From: Flavobacteriales bacterium
Lineage (GTDB): Bacteria > Bacteroidota > Bacteroidia > Flavobacteriales > Schleiferiaceae
Assembly: GCA_007693635.1 (NCBI GenBank)
Contig: REDE01000090.1
Coordinates: forward strand, 1-44,964
Direction: 5' to 3'
Length of the DNA: 44,964 nt
Shown: piece after piece, positions 9,089 to 19,699 of the stretch
How the letters are laid out: the number at the start of each line of letters is the position of its first letter
Position numbering within the stretch: the stretch's first letter is position 1
Notes under the pieces: model-generated
Told to the model about the DNA's origin: nothing
Database searches by the model: none
What the model saw: only the letters and a program-made list of their open reading frames with translations
Made by a program: the position numbers and the translations under genes

Positions 9089-11203
9089 TTACTCCAAGGT
9101 TTTGATGCCCATATTCCAAAGTGAAAAGGCGAATTTATCAGCTTGTTCCTGAATAATCATCGAAGTTGGTTTACCAGCTCCGTGTCCAGCATCCACGTCG
9201 ATACGAATGAGTGTTGGGTTTGGACCGTCATTTACTTCTTGAAGACGCGCGGCAAATTTAAAGGAATGTGCAGGCACTACACGGTCGTCGTGGTCAGCAG
9301 TTGTGACCATAGTTGCGGGGTAGTTTTGTCCGGTTTTTAAGTTGTGGTAGGGTGAGTACCCCAGCAAATAGCGGAACATTTCTTCAGAGTCGTCAACGGT
9401 GCCGTAATCATACGCCCAGCCGGCTCCGGCGGTAAAGGTGTGGTAGCGCAACATATCGAGTACACCTACAGCAGGTAATGCTACTGCAAAGAGGTCGGGA
9501 CGCTGTGTCATGCAGGCACCGACCAACAAACCACCATTACTTCCTCCGCTGATGGCTAAACGCGAGTTATGCGTGTATCCTTGTTCGATTAAGTATTCGG
9601 CTGCGGCGATAAAGTCGTCAAACACATTTTGCTTTTGCAATTTTGTGCCGGCATCGTGCCAAGCTCTTCCGTACTCACCGCCACCACGCAGATTGGCCAC
9701 CGCATAAATTCCACCTTGCTCCAACCAGGCCACAATGGATGTGTTGAAAGAAGGGGTTAGACTGACATTAAAACCTCCGTATCCATAAAGGATGGTCGGG
9801 TTTTTACTATTTAGCTTAAGTCCTTTTTTGTGCGTAATCACCATTGGAATTTTCGTTCCGTCTTTACTTTCATAGAACACTTGTTTGCTTTCAAATGCTT
9901 CGGGGTCGAAAAGGACTTCAGATTTTCGGTAAAGAGTGGATTCGCCATTCTGAGGATTGTAACTAAAAATGGTAGAAGGGTACACATAGTTTGTAAATGT
10001 GTAGAAAATGATAGAGTCTTCCCATCGGGAGCCAAATCCTCCTGCTGAACCTACACCAAGCAATTCAACTTCCCACTCTTTTCCGCTCGCTAAATCGTAC
10101 TGAACAATCATTGAAGTAGCGTCCTTTAGGTAGGAGGCGAAAAGCTTTCCGGCACCAGACGATACACTCAGGGGCATTTCTTTTTCAGCGATAACTTCTT
10201 CCCATTTATCTGGTGTTGCTTCGAGCGCTTTTGCCTTAACCAGTCTTCGATTAGGAGCATTCAAATTTGTGAGCACGTATATTGTTTCGTCTTCCACATG
10301 CACGACATTGTGGTTGTGTTCAAAATTATTGACCAAAGGGATAATAGGAGCGTCTAATCCCCCGCTTAAATCTTTGATGTACAATTCATTTCCGCTGGTT
10401 GATTGGGCGGCGGTAATGAGTAAGAACTTTTGGTTTTCACTTACGGAGCCACTTACATACCGACGCGATCCATCTGGGCCGCTAAAGACAACTCTGTCGG
10501 TATTTTGTGGCTTACCGAGCTGGTGAAAATACAAGCGGTGGTTATCGGTTTTCGCGGAGAGTTCGCTACCTGTAACCTTATCGTATGTGGAATAGAAAAA
10601 GCCTTCATTCCCCATCCACGAGATGTTGCTAAATTTAATGCCAGTTAATGTATCGTCGACTAAGGACTTATCTTCAGTAGTAATAACGATTACCTTTCGC
10701 CAATCAGATCCGCCTTCAGAAATTTGGTATGCTAATAATGTTCCGTCGGGTGAAAAGTGCAATCCGGCTAGGGATGTTGTACCTCCTTCTGAGAAGGTGT
10801 TAGGATCTAGAAATACTTCGGGTTCTGCATTTGGGACTTCACGATACAGCACGCTTTGGTTTTGCAATCCATCATTGCGGAAAAAATAGGTGTGTTCACC
10901 ACGCTTAAAAGGCGCGGTGACTTTTTCGTAATCAAAAAGTTCTTCGAGTCTTTTGCGAAGTGTTTCGCGGTAAGGAATTTGTTCTAAATACGCGAAAGTC
11001 ATTTCGTTTTGTCTGCGCACCCAATCTGCGGTCTCTTCGCTTAAATCATCTTCCAGCCAGCGGTACGGATCAGGAATAGCCGTTCCAAAAATGGTGTCAG
11101 CTACGGAGTTATCCTTGCGGGTTTCCGGATAATCGAAGCTCGATGAGGGGCTACATGAGGTAATCACAGCCAGTGCGGTGAGTGAGATAATTGGTAAACG
11201 CAT
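9089..11203 (-). CDS. Prolyl oligopeptidase family serine peptidase (S9A), lipoprotein signal
   Basis: PDPYRWLEDDLSEET, YGYGGFNVSLTPSF, GGGEYGRAWHDAGT, catalytic GGSNGGLL, C-terminal DVDAGHGAGKP. Confidence 0.96.
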   Translation of the reverse strand: MRLPIISLTALAVITSCSPSSSFDYPETRKDNSVADTIFGTAIPDPYRWLEDDLSEETADWVRRQNEMTFAYLEQIPYRETLRKRLEELFDYEKVTAPFKRGEHTYFFRNDGLQNQSVLYREVPNAEPEVFLDPNTFSEGGTTSLAGLHFSPDGTLLAYQISEGGSDWRKVIVITTEDKSLVDDTLTGIKFSNISWMGNEGFFYSTYDKVTGSELSAKTDNHRLYFHQLGKPQNTDRVVFSGPDGSRRYVSGSVSENQKFLLITAAQSTSGNELYIKDLSGGLDAPIIPLVNNFEHNHNVVHVEDETIYVLTNLNAPNRRLVKAKALEATPDKWEEVIAEKEMPLSVSSGAGKLFASYLKDATSMIVQYDLASGKEWEVELLGVGSAGGFGSRWEDSIIFYTFTNYVYPSTIFSYNPQNGESTLYRKSEVLFDPEAFESKQVFYESKDGTKIPMVITHKKGLKLNSKNPTILYGYGGFNVSLTPSFNTSIVAWLEQGGIYAVANLRGGGEYGRAWHDAGTKLQKQNVFDDFIAAAEYLIEQGYTHNSRLAISGGSNGGLLVGACMTQRPDLFAVALPAVGVLDMLRYHTFTAGAGWAYDYGTVDDSEEMFRYLLGYSPYHNLKTGQNYPATMVTTADHDDRVVPAHSFKFAARLQEVNDGPNPTLIRIDVDAGHGAGKPTSMIIQEQADKFAFSLWNMGIKTLE

Positions 11204-11323
11204 AGGTATTAATTTAAAGGGCTAAAATACAGCTTTGATGGTGACGGTGCAAGAAATTAACAAAACCCTATGCAGGATACCGAAAAATTGACTATCTTTC
11301 GAATTCGTAAGCGACAACGAATT

Positions 11324-11806
11324 ATGGATTACAAGAAATACGATATTCAGGAGGCCAAGGCCGCAATTATGAGGTATTGCGCCTATCAAGAGCGTTCACA
11401 GGCTGAAGTAAAGGATAAGTTGGAATCGATGGGCCTAATTCCGCTTGTCGTAGACATGATTATGGTTGAGCTTATTGAGGGGAATTTTGTCAATGAACTG
11501 CGCTTTGCCGAGGAGTTTGCTCGGGGCAAATTTCGTCAAAAGGGCTGGGGTAAAATTAAAATTCGGGAGAAACTTCGTCAGCGCAAAGTTTCTGACCAGT
11601 GTATTTCTTTGGCATTAGAATCCTTGGATGAGGATGAGTACCGACAGCAAATGGAGCGTTTGGCCGAATGGAAAATGCTTCAGTTATCGGATAAGGAAAA
11701 AAACCCTTTTGTCCGCAAACAGAAGGTGATAGGTTTTCTTTTTAGTCGTGGATTTGAATACGATCTATTGCGTGATGTCGTGGATAGCCTTTCCGGTGAT
11801 CGGTGA
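11324..11806 (+). CDS. recX: Regulatory protein RecX
   Basis: RYCAYQERSQAEVKDKLESMGL...NFVNELRFAEEFARGKFRQKGWGKIKIREKLRQRKVSDQCI. Start set at ATG 11324 (MDYKKYDIQEA). Confidence 0.88.
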   Translation: MDYKKYDIQEAKAAIMRYCAYQERSQAEVKDKLESMGLIPLVVDMIMVELIEGNFVNELRFAEEFARGKFRQKGWGKIKIREKLRQRKVSDQCISLALESLDEDEYRQQMERLAEWKMLQLSDKEKNPFVRKQKVIGFLFSRGFEYDLLRDVVDSLSGDR

Positions 11807-12586
11807 TTCTGGGGTATACCCTAAGGCTTCATAGATATACGCAAAGGTCGAGAGGATTTCCGGCTGCCCGTTGACTACTGCAACGTCGTGCTCGTAGTGC
11901 GCCGATGGTTTCCCGTCGAGGGTTACGATACTCCAACCGTCTTTGAGTTGTTTTACTCTATGCGTTCCCATATTGATCATGGGTTCGATAGCAACCACCA
12001 AACCCTCCTGGATTTTTTTACCTCGACCACGTCGACCATAATTTGGTACTTGAGGATCCTCGTGCATATTTCTACCTAAACCGTGTCCTACAAGTTCGCG
12101 AACAACTCCGTATCCGTTTTTCTCGGCATGCTGCTGTACCGCATAACCAATATCCTCTATGCGGTTACCTACTTTGCATGCTTGAACGCCTAACTCCAAA
12201 CACTCTCTAGTAACGCGTAATAGTTTCTTAACTTCGGGAGCAACTTCACCGACTTCGAAAGTATACGCGTGGTCGCCATAAAATCCGTTCATGTAAACGC
12301 CACAATCTACACTTATAATGTCGCCGTCGTCAAGGGGCTTTTTGGAGGGTATGCCGTGAACTACTTGTTCGTTGAGCGACATGCACAGCGTATTTGGGAA
12401 GTCGTACATTCCTAAAAACCCGGGAATTCCCCCGTGATCGCGAATAAATTGTTCGGCTAAACCATCTAGATAAAGCGAGCTAACTCCGGGTTTTATTTCT
12501 CCGGCTAGCATTCCTAATGTTTTGGAAACCAATAGTGCACTTTTGCGCATTAGTTCAATCTCCTCGGCAGACTTGTAATGAATCAT
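11765..12586 (-). CDS. map: Type I methionyl aminopeptidase
   Basis: MRKSALLVSKTL, LCMSLNEQVVHGIPS, DGDIISVDCGVYMNGFYGDHAYTF, GHGLGRNMHEDPQVPNYG, EPMINMG, YEHDVAV. Confidence 0.97.
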   Translation of the reverse strand: MIHYKSAEEIELMRKSALLVSKTLGMLAGEIKPGVSSLYLDGLAEQFIRDHGGIPGFLGMYDFPNTLCMSLNEQVVHGIPSKKPLDDGDIISVDCGVYMNGFYGDHAYTFEVGEVAPEVKKLLRVTRECLELGVQACKVGNRIEDIGYAVQQHAEKNGYGVVRELVGHGLGRNMHEDPQVPNYGRRGRGKKIQEGLVVAIEPMINMGTHRVKQLKDGWSIVTLDGKPSAHYEHDVAVVNGQPEILSTFAYIYEALGYTPESPITGKAIHDITQ

Positions 12587-12588
12587 AA

Positions 12589-12987
12589 TTAAAATAAACC
12601 AAACTTCTTTTTTGGACGTCTTTGCAGGGCTGGGTCATCATGACCACTGATGGACTGATATATTTCGCCCCAACCTTTCATGCCTCCCAAATTTCTATCA
12701 TCGATAAAAATATCAGCCATAATTTTCCGGGAGGCTTTTTCTTCCGAAAACTTTTCTTCAGGAAAACTTTTATTTACTGCATAAAACTGAATTCCATTTT
12801 TTTTGCAATACTCAACGGCATCTTCTAGTTTTGGACCACAACGATATGTCCATAAGATCAATCGATGCCCCTCGTCTTGCAAGCGTTTCATTACATCAAA
12901 AGCAAAAGGCATGGGTTTGCCTATACCCGGGTACTTGTCCTCTACAATAGTTCCGTCAAAATCTACGGCAATTATCTTGGTTTGCAT
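12589..12987 (-). CDS. HAD-superfamily hydrolase, BT0820-like
   Basis: IIAVDFDGTIVEDKYPGIGKP, RLILWTYRCG, ADIFIDDRNLGG. Start set at MQTKIIAVDFDG (12987). Confidence 0.82.
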   Translation of the reverse strand: MQTKIIAVDFDGTIVEDKYPGIGKPMPFAFDVMKRLQDEGHRLILWTYRCGPKLEDAVEYCKKNGIQFYAVNKSFPEEKFSEEKASRKIMADIFIDDRNLGGMKGWGEIYQSISGHDDPALQRRPKKKFGLF

Positions 12988-12991
12988 ATCT

Positions 12992-14527
12992 TTAGCAATG
13001 AATTTCCTCTGTTCGTGTCGAAAATAAAACCTCACCAGTCATTTCGTCCGGTAAAGATACATTCAACAACTTTAAAATGGTGGGTGCGACATCCCCAAGC
13101 TTACCGTCTATTAGTTTTGGTCGCAAGGTATTGTCTATGAAAAAGAAGGGCACGGGTTGATTGGTGTGTGCCGTGTTAGGAGAGCCATCATCATTGCTCA
13201 TGCAATCGGCATTTCCGTGATCGGCAAGTACCAAACAGGTGTAATTGTTGGCCAAGGCCACATCAACAACTTCCCGTGTGCAAGCATCAACGACCTCACA
13301 GGCTTTGATCGCCGCTTCCATCACTCCAGTATGTCCTACCATATCAGGGTTCGCAAAGTTCAGGCAAACGAAATCGGCGGATTGTGCTTGGAGTTCAGGG
13401 ACGATGGCCGCAACGATATCACGGGCACTCATTTCGGGCTGTAAGTCGTAGGTCGCAACTTTTGGTGAGGGGCAAAGAATTCTTCTTTCTCCGTTAAACT
13501 CTTCTTCTCGTCCTCCGGAAAAGAAAAAGGTCACATGCGGATATTTTTCGGTTTCTGCTATGCGAATTTGCTTTTTGCCATTTGCGGCTAAAACTTCCCC
13601 TAGGGTTTGATTAAGGTTGTCTTTTTCGTATAAAACCCCCACATTTTTGAAGGTAGCATCGTAGCGTGTGAGCGTGTAATAATGGAGGTCTAAACGATTC
13701 ATTTGATGATCCGGGAAATCGCTTTGGGTTAAGACCTGAGTAATTTGTCGTCCGCGGTCGGTACGGAAATTCGCATTGATCACTACATCACCCTCCCTGA
13801 TTGTTTCACTTTCTTCGCCCAACCAAATGGGTTCGATAAACTCGTCGGTGATGCCCGACGCATAACTTTTTCTCAAGGCTTCTGTAGCAGACTCAGCTTT
13901 TTCTCCCTTAGCCTCTACTAGGAGGTTGTATGCTTTGCGGACTCTTTCCCATCGACGATCGCGATCCATAGCAAAATATCGACCTATTACAGAGGTGATT
14001 TTCGCCGACTTTCCTTCGATTGCTTTTTCTAATTTATCGAAGTAAGCTAGGCCTCCTTGTGGATCGGTATCGCGGCCATCGGTAAAGGCGTGGATACAAA
14101 CTTTTTGTATTCCTTCGCGGTGAGCGGCCTCAACCAACGCAATTAAATGATCAATATGGGAATGCACACCACCGTCAGATACCAGTCCCATCAGGTGTAA
14201 AGGTCTATTGGGATTGGCCTTAGCTTTTTCTAAGGCCTCTTTGAGAACGGGATTTTCAAAAAATGATTGGTCAGTGATGGCGTTGGAAATCCGCACTAAA
14301 TCCTGATAAACAACTCTCCCTGCGCCCAAATTCATATGGCCCACCTCGGAGTTGCCCATTTGACCCTCCGGCAAACCAACGGCCAATCCTGAGGCCTCCA
14401 ATCTGCTGTTGGGGTACGTATGGTACAGACTATCCACAAATGGCGTATGAGCTTTATCGATGGCTGAAACTTTGGTGTTTTTGGCGATGCCCCAGCCGTC
14501 GAGAATAATGAGGATTACTTTGCGCAT
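12992..14527 (-). CDS. gpmI: 2,3-bisphosphoglycerate-independent phosphoglycerate mutase
   Basis: ILDGWGIA, PEGQMGNSEVGHMNLGAGRVVYQD, HAFTDGRDTDP, GRYFAMDRDRRWERV, ADHGNAD. Confidence 0.97.
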   Translation of the reverse strand: MRKVILIILDGWGIAKNTKVSAIDKAHTPFVDSLYHTYPNSRLEASGLAVGLPEGQMGNSEVGHMNLGAGRVVYQDLVRISNAITDQSFFENPVLKEALEKAKANPNRPLHLMGLVSDGGVHSHIDHLIALVEAAHREGIQKVCIHAFTDGRDTDPQGGLAYFDKLEKAIEGKSAKITSVIGRYFAMDRDRRWERVRKAYNLLVEAKGEKAESATEALRKSYASGITDEFIEPIWLGEESETIREGDVVINANFRTDRGRQITQVLTQSDFPDHQMNRLDLHYYTLTRYDATFKNVGVLYEKDNLNQTLGEVLAANGKKQIRIAETEKYPHVTFFFSGGREEEFNGERRILCPSPKVATYDLQPEMSARDIVAAIVPELQAQSADFVCLNFANPDMVGHTGVMEAAIKACEVVDACTREVVDVALANNYTCLVLADHGNADCMSNDDGSPNTAHTNQPVPFFFIDNTLRPKLIDGKLGDVAPTILKLLNVSLPDEMTGEVLFSTRTEEIHC

Positions 14528-14538
14528 GAGGTTGTTAT

Positions 14539-15750
14539 TTAGTGTACTGCAGCGTTTTGTAAGAGTTCGCGAATTTTGTTTTCCAGTTCCTGCGGACGTA
14601 AATTCCGTCCCTGAATTCTTCCTTCTCGGTCTAAAATATAGGTTAGGGGAATGCCTTCAATCGCAAATTGATTGACCACAGAGGAGTTCCATCCGTTAAC
14701 CTCGCTCACGTGATAGGGCCAACTTAGTTTGTCGTCTTCGATTGCTTTAATCCACATATCGCGTGCATCAGCTCCTTGTTGGGGTAAGCCGTCAATGGAA
14801 ACACTAAAAACGGTAAATCCTTGGTCTTTAAACGTATTGTAAATCCGTACGACTTCCGGATTGGCTCTGCGACAAGGTCCGCACCACGCGGCCCAAAAAT
14901 CTAACAGAACGACTTGGCCGCGCAAATCACTAAGTCGGTAAACTTTTCCGTCCGGACTAGGCATTTCAATATCTGGGACTTGTGCTCCAAGGGTGAGTTG
15001 CAAGCCTCGTTGCTGACGTTCTTCTTGAATGGCTACTGCGCGGTCGTATTTACTTAATTGCGTGCGAAGAAAAATGGTGTGACGACTGCGTTTGTGGTTT
15101 TTTTCCAAGCCTTCTACCAGTGCTTTTACCAAATCGTAATTATCGGCAATGCTCATTAACTCTCGGCTTCCGGCGCGTTGGTACAGTGTAAATATTGAAG
15201 CCAATTCTCCCGGATTGTCGCGCAGGAGTTCTTGAAGCTTTTTGCGATGTTCGTCAATACGTTGCTGTAAACGGAAATCAAGTTTTCGACGCAAACGCAT
15301 AACTTCATCCGCTTCGGCGTCTTGTAGTCGTTGCATAGCGTTGTCAAGACTATCGTATAAGGCATACGTGGCAACGCTTAGTCGATTGACCTCTGCTAGT
15401 ATTTCATTGCCTTTGCTCCCGGAAAGTTCGTATACCGAAAGAGGATTGGCGGCATCAACTTTTACCTGAATGAAGTCACCGGGCTCGACAACCAAAGGAA
15501 CTCGAAGTCCGCTGAGAAATTCCAGTAAAACAAATTCACCAGCCTCGACTTTCAGTTTATGACGAAAAGTTCCGTCAAAAAAGTCGAGGGTGTCGGAGCT
15601 GATTACACCATTGGTGTCCAAAAGTGAAATAACGACATTATCGGCACCTTCTACTTCCGCTTTGATAATTACCTGCTCATTTGGTCCAAACATGTCGCAG
15701 GCGGGAAGGACAAACGCTGCAAAAACTAGGGTTAAAAACAGATTACGCAT
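14539..15750 (-). CDS. TlpA-family thioredoxin-like lipoprotein with N-terminal DUF4369-like region
   Basis: PSPDGKVYRLSDLRGQVVLLDFWAAWCGPCRRANPEVVRIY; lipobox VLPACDMF. Confidence 0.9.
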   Translation of the reverse strand: MRNLFLTLVFAAFVLPACDMFGPNEQVIIKAEVEGADNVVISLLDTNGVISSDTLDFFDGTFRHKLKVEAGEFVLLEFLSGLRVPLVVEPGDFIQVKVDAANPLSVYELSGSKGNEILAEVNRLSVATYALYDSLDNAMQRLQDAEADEVMRLRRKLDFRLQQRIDEHRKKLQELLRDNPGELASIFTLYQRAGSRELMSIADNYDLVKALVEGLEKNHKRSRHTIFLRTQLSKYDRAVAIQEERQQRGLQLTLGAQVPDIEMPSPDGKVYRLSDLRGQVVLLDFWAAWCGPCRRANPEVVRIYNTFKDQGFTVFSVSIDGLPQQGADARDMWIKAIEDDKLSWPYHVSEVNGWNSSVVNQFAIEGIPLTYILDREGRIQGRNLRPQELENKIRELLQNAAVH

Positions 15751-15765
15751 AGGTCTACTACGTTA

Positions 15766-17217
15766 TTAATTATTGAGAAGTTGAGTGAGAATTTCTGTGG
15801 TTTTTCTTGGGTCTGCTTTTCCGCGAGAAGCTTTCATCACTTCGCCCATGAAAAGGCCCATTAAGCCTTTTTTGCCCGATTTATACTCAGCGACTTTATC
15901 GGGGTAGGATTCCAAGGCCTGACGAGCCCAATCCATCAATTGATCGGAATCGCCCAATTGTATCCAATTGTTTTCTTCTGCGAGTTTTTCTGGCTGCGCA
16001 TCGGGATTTTCCATCAGTGCAGGAAGTAGTTTTTGATTGGCAATGGTATGTGAGATTTTGCCAGATTCAATCATGTGCAAAACGACCCCTGCGGCCTCCG
16101 CCTTTATCGGGAAGTCTTCTATTTCAGCGGCTTGTTCGTTAAGCCATGCCTTTACGTATCCCAAAATAAAATTTGTCGCAGCTTTTGCGCTGGGCGCATG
16201 CTCGCATAATTGATCAAAATAGTCGGCTGTAGACTTGCTGTCGGTAAGTATACGTGCATCGTATTCACTCAGTTGCAATTTGCTGATATAGCGTTCTAAC
16301 CGCGCTGCCGGTAATTCAGGTAATATTTCGCGAATACTTCCAATATGTTCCTTTTCCACAATTACCGGAGGTAGATCGGGTTCAGGGAAGTAACGATATT
16401 CTTGAGCATCTTCTTTGTCACGCAAAACAAAGGTCACGCCTTTTACCGGATCGAAACTCCGGGTTTGCTGAACAACTTTTTCCCCAGATTCGTAGGCTTC
16501 AAATTGTCGGTGAATCTCGAAGTCAATGGCTTTTTGCACATGTCGAAATGAGTTGAGGTTTTTGACCTCTACTTTGGTTCCGAATTTTTCTTGACCCCAA
16601 GGACGAATTGAGACGTTGACGTCACAGCGCAGACTACCTTCTTCCATGTTTCCATCGGAAATGTCTAGGTAACGAACGAGCTTCCTCATCTCAAAAAGAT
16701 AATTATAGGCCTCTTGTCCGTTGCGGAAATCTGCTTCAGAAACAATTTCTAAGAGAGGGGTTCCCGCACGGTTCAGGTCGATCAAACTGTAATCCGGGTC
16801 TAAATCGTGGATGCTTTTTCCACTGTCCTCTTCCATATGAATACGGGTAAGTCGAATGACCTTATCGTTGCCTTCAGCATCGCGAATAATCACCTGACCG
16901 CCCGTGCAAATAGGAGTTTTGTCTTGGGTGATTTGATACCCCTTAGGCAAATCCGCGTAAAAGTAGTTTTTTCGCGCAAATTCATTTACTCGACGAATAT
17001 CGCACCCACAGGCCAGTCCGAGTTTTATAGCGGAATCTATTGTAGCACGGTTCATAAATGGGAGCGTACCAGGGTGACCCAGAGAGACGGCACTCACGTA
17101 TGTGTTGGGCTTTCCGCCAAAAGATACCCGATCAGATGAATATGCTTTGGTAGCGGTTTTTAGCTGAACGTGAATCTCCAAACCAATGATGGCTTCGTAT
17201 TTTTCTTGTATGGACAT
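15766..17217 (-). CDS. gatB: Asp-tRNA(Asn)/Glu-tRNA(Gln) amidotransferase subunit B
   Basis: YEAIIGLEIHVQL, NYFYADLPKGYQITQ, GSLRCDVNVSIRPWGQEKFGTKVEVKNLNSFRHV. Start set at MSIQEKYEAIIG. Confidence 0.97.
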   Translation of the reverse strand: MSIQEKYEAIIGLEIHVQLKTATKAYSSDRVSFGGKPNTYVSAVSLGHPGTLPFMNRATIDSAIKLGLACGCDIRRVNEFARKNYFYADLPKGYQITQDKTPICTGGQVIIRDAEGNDKVIRLTRIHMEEDSGKSIHDLDPDYSLIDLNRAGTPLLEIVSEADFRNGQEAYNYLFEMRKLVRYLDISDGNMEEGSLRCDVNVSIRPWGQEKFGTKVEVKNLNSFRHVQKAIDFEIHRQFEAYESGEKVVQQTRSFDPVKGVTFVLRDKEDAQEYRYFPEPDLPPVIVEKEHIGSIREILPELPAARLERYISKLQLSEYDARILTDSKSTADYFDQLCEHAPSAKAATNFILGYVKAWLNEQAAEIEDFPIKAEAAGVVLHMIESGKISHTIANQKLLPALMENPDAQPEKLAEENNWIQLGDSDQLMDWARQALESYPDKVAEYKSGKKGLMGLFMGEVMKASRGKADPRKTTEILTQLLNN

Positions 17218-17280
17218 CATAATCCTAATTTGTGTGCAAAGAAACGAAATCAAAAGCGACCTACAATTGTTTGGGATGCT

Positions 17281-17288
17281 TACTTTTG
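17281..17288 (+). promoter_or_regulatory. Bacteroidota-type -7 element upstream of the M1 peptidase gene
   Basis: TACTTTTG matches TAnnTTTG, 24 nt before the ATG at 17312. Confidence 0.45.
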
Positions 17289-17311
17289 AAGGTTCAAAAA
17301 TACAATGTACT

Positions 17312-19699
17312 ATGCGCTATTTGATTTTAGTTTTTTTGTTTGCCCAAATGACTTATGCTCAGGAAAAAATATGCTTTGAACCCGACCCTAGGGGCTATTC
17401 ACGCGAGCATCAGGTGAATTTCCAACACCTAGCATTGGAGTTGGAAGTCCTGCCCCATCAACAGATGGTAAAGGGAAAAGTGGAGTTGACTTTTACGCCT
17501 CTTCGTCAAAAAGTGGATAGTATATGGGTTGATGGACCAGGCGTTATTTTTAAAAATATTGCCCAAGAAGGTAAGAAACTCGATTTTATAGATCATCCTG
17601 ATGGCGCGTTTATCATGGCTCCTAAGTCGGGATGGAGGCTCGATGAGCCGGTGCGGATAGCGATAGACTACGAGGCTTTTCCGAAAAAGGGACTCTATTT
17701 TTCCGGCTGGGAAGACGAGGATTCATTTGGACAGGTGTGGAGTCAGGGTCAGGGAATAGATAATCGACATTGGATTCCGCATTTTGATGGACTAAACAAT
17801 AAAATTACTTCCGAAATAAAAATCACGTTCGCAGAGGATTTCAGTGTTGTTTCAAATGGAAAACTCATGACCGAGGAGAATTTAGGTAATGGCATGAAAA
17901 GATGGCATTGGCTAATGGATCAGCCGCATAGTTCCTATTTAATAATGTTGGCAATAGCGCAACTTGAGTATCACGACACGACTTCTCGGCAGGGAGTAAA
18001 CATGCGAAATTATTTTTATCCGTATTGGAGTAATAATGCTCCGTGGGTTTACAAGTACACGACGGATATAATGGACTGGTTGGAAGAAGAAACAGGAGTG
18101 CCTTATCCTTGGGCGAATTACAAGCAAGTCCCAGTACGTGATTTCATTTATGGCGCTATGGAAAATACTACCGCCACCATTTTTAAGGATTTTTTCTTCA
18201 CCGATTCTGCGCATTTTGATCAATTAAATTACGTGTACATCAATGCGCACGAAATGGCTCATCAGTGGTTTGGTAATCTAATAACTTCGTGGAGTCCGCA
18301 ACATCACTGGTTGCATGAATCCTTTGCAACTTATTTCCATCAAAAGGTTTTGGAGGTCATGATTAGTCCGGATGAATACGATTACCAACGTTTTTATTCT
18401 GCGATGGGAGCCAAGTACGCCTCGATTAACAATACAAAGCCTTTGGCTCATGGTGATGCAGGTACGGAAAGGCACTACGGAAAGGGATCATTGGTGTTGA
18501 CGATGTTGGAAGACTGGGTTGGCCAGCCACTTTTTCAGCGCAGTTTGACGTATTTTCTTAATCAGTATGCATTTGATAATGTTCGTAGTGAAAATTTGAT
18601 GGATGCCTTTCACCGAGTTACTGGTTACAGTATGGATCGCTTTTGGGATCAATGGATATTTCGTGCGGGCGAGCCATACCTAACGGCAAGTGTGTATGAG
18701 CAAAAAGTCAAAAAGAATAAAGTAGAGGGTTACTGGGTTGTTGTGGAACAAGACAGCAGTAAATTGAGAGATCCAAGGCTTTTTCATATTCCCATTCGCT
18801 TGGAGGTACACCCAAAAAATGCGGGGGTGTACTTCGAAACGCTTTGGTTAAGAAATGTGAAGGACTCTGTTTTTATTCCTGGTGATGTGGAGTTTGTGGT
18901 CGTTGATCCTCGCCGTATCATTTTAGCACATTGGAAGATGAATTTGCCAGATGCATGGTGGCAAGCGCAGGCTATAGGCGCTACCTCGAGTATTGATCGT
19001 CGGTTGGCCTATATGACCGGTGAGAATGCCAAAGTTTTGCCTGAGATGATTCACAATACTTCGTATGGTCCCGAGCGGGCATTTTTTCTCAAAGAGTATT
19101 TGGAGAATGAAGAAAATCCGGAGGTCTTACTGCAGCGGTATCAAACTGATGCCCATTGGGAAGTTCGTCGGACAGTATACCGAGAGGTGGAAAATCTCGA
19201 TATTGAAATGCAGAAGCAATTTTATCGACAAGGCGTTCAGGACATCAACGAGAGTGTCCGGTCATTGTGCTTGCAGCGTTTGTTGGAAATGGTTGAGGAT
19301 GACGAACGGAAATTTTTACTTAAGCAAAGCGCACCATCCGATGATTACGATATGGGTGTTTTTCGTTTTATATGGTTGAAGGAGTCTTTGAAATATGATG
19401 AAGCTAATAGAGATTCTCTTTTGCAAGTTGTTGAGCATTATATGCGTCCTCGTTTTCCTGGAAACTGGAGACTTAGTGCTTTGGAGATTTTAGAGGAGAA
19501 TGATCATTGGACCGATGAGGGCTTGAAGTGGCTCATTGAAGGCTATTTGCATTTTGACCGACCCTTGAGAAGAGAGAGTGAGCGCGTACTTTTGCAACAG
19601 TTAAAGACAAATCCCAAACAGTTGGGTAGATTGATGAAGCAACGAGTAAATTCTCCACAGCAACTTGAGAAAATGATTAAATTGGTTGCCCATGAATGA
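17312..19699 (+). CDS. M1 family aminopeptidase, secreted
   Basis: GAMENTTATIF, HEMAHQWFGNLIT + downstream HESFATYF, signal peptide MRYLILVFLFAQMTYAQ. Start at ATG 17312, not the ORF-track start 17186. Confidence 0.94.
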   Translation: MRYLILVFLFAQMTYAQEKICFEPDPRGYSREHQVNFQHLALELEVLPHQQMVKGKVELTFTPLRQKVDSIWVDGPGVIFKNIAQEGKKLDFIDHPDGAFIMAPKSGWRLDEPVRIAIDYEAFPKKGLYFSGWEDEDSFGQVWSQGQGIDNRHWIPHFDGLNNKITSEIKITFAEDFSVVSNGKLMTEENLGNGMKRWHWLMDQPHSSYLIMLAIAQLEYHDTTSRQGVNMRNYFYPYWSNNAPWVYKYTTDIMDWLEEETGVPYPWANYKQVPVRDFIYGAMENTTATIFKDFFFTDSAHFDQLNYVYINAHEMAHQWFGNLITSWSPQHHWLHESFATYFHQKVLEVMISPDEYDYQRFYSAMGAKYASINNTKPLAHGDAGTERHYGKGSLVLTMLEDWVGQPLFQRSLTYFLNQYAFDNVRSENLMDAFHRVTGYSMDRFWDQWIFRAGEPYLTASVYEQKVKKNKVEGYWVVVEQDSSKLRDPRLFHIPIRLEVHPKNAGVYFETLWLRNVKDSVFIPGDVEFVVVDPRRIILAHWKMNLPDAWWQAQAIGATSSIDRRLAYMTGENAKVLPEMIHNTSYGPERAFFLKEYLENEENPEVLLQRYQTDAHWEVRRTVYREVENLDIEMQKQFYRQGVQDINESVRSLCLQRLLEMVEDDERKFLLKQSAPSDDYDMGVFRFIWLKESLKYDEANRDSLLQVVEHYMRPRFPGNWRLSALEILEENDHWTDEGLKWLIEGYLHFDRPLRRESERVLLQQLKTNPKQLGRLMKQRVNSPQQLEKMIKLVAHE

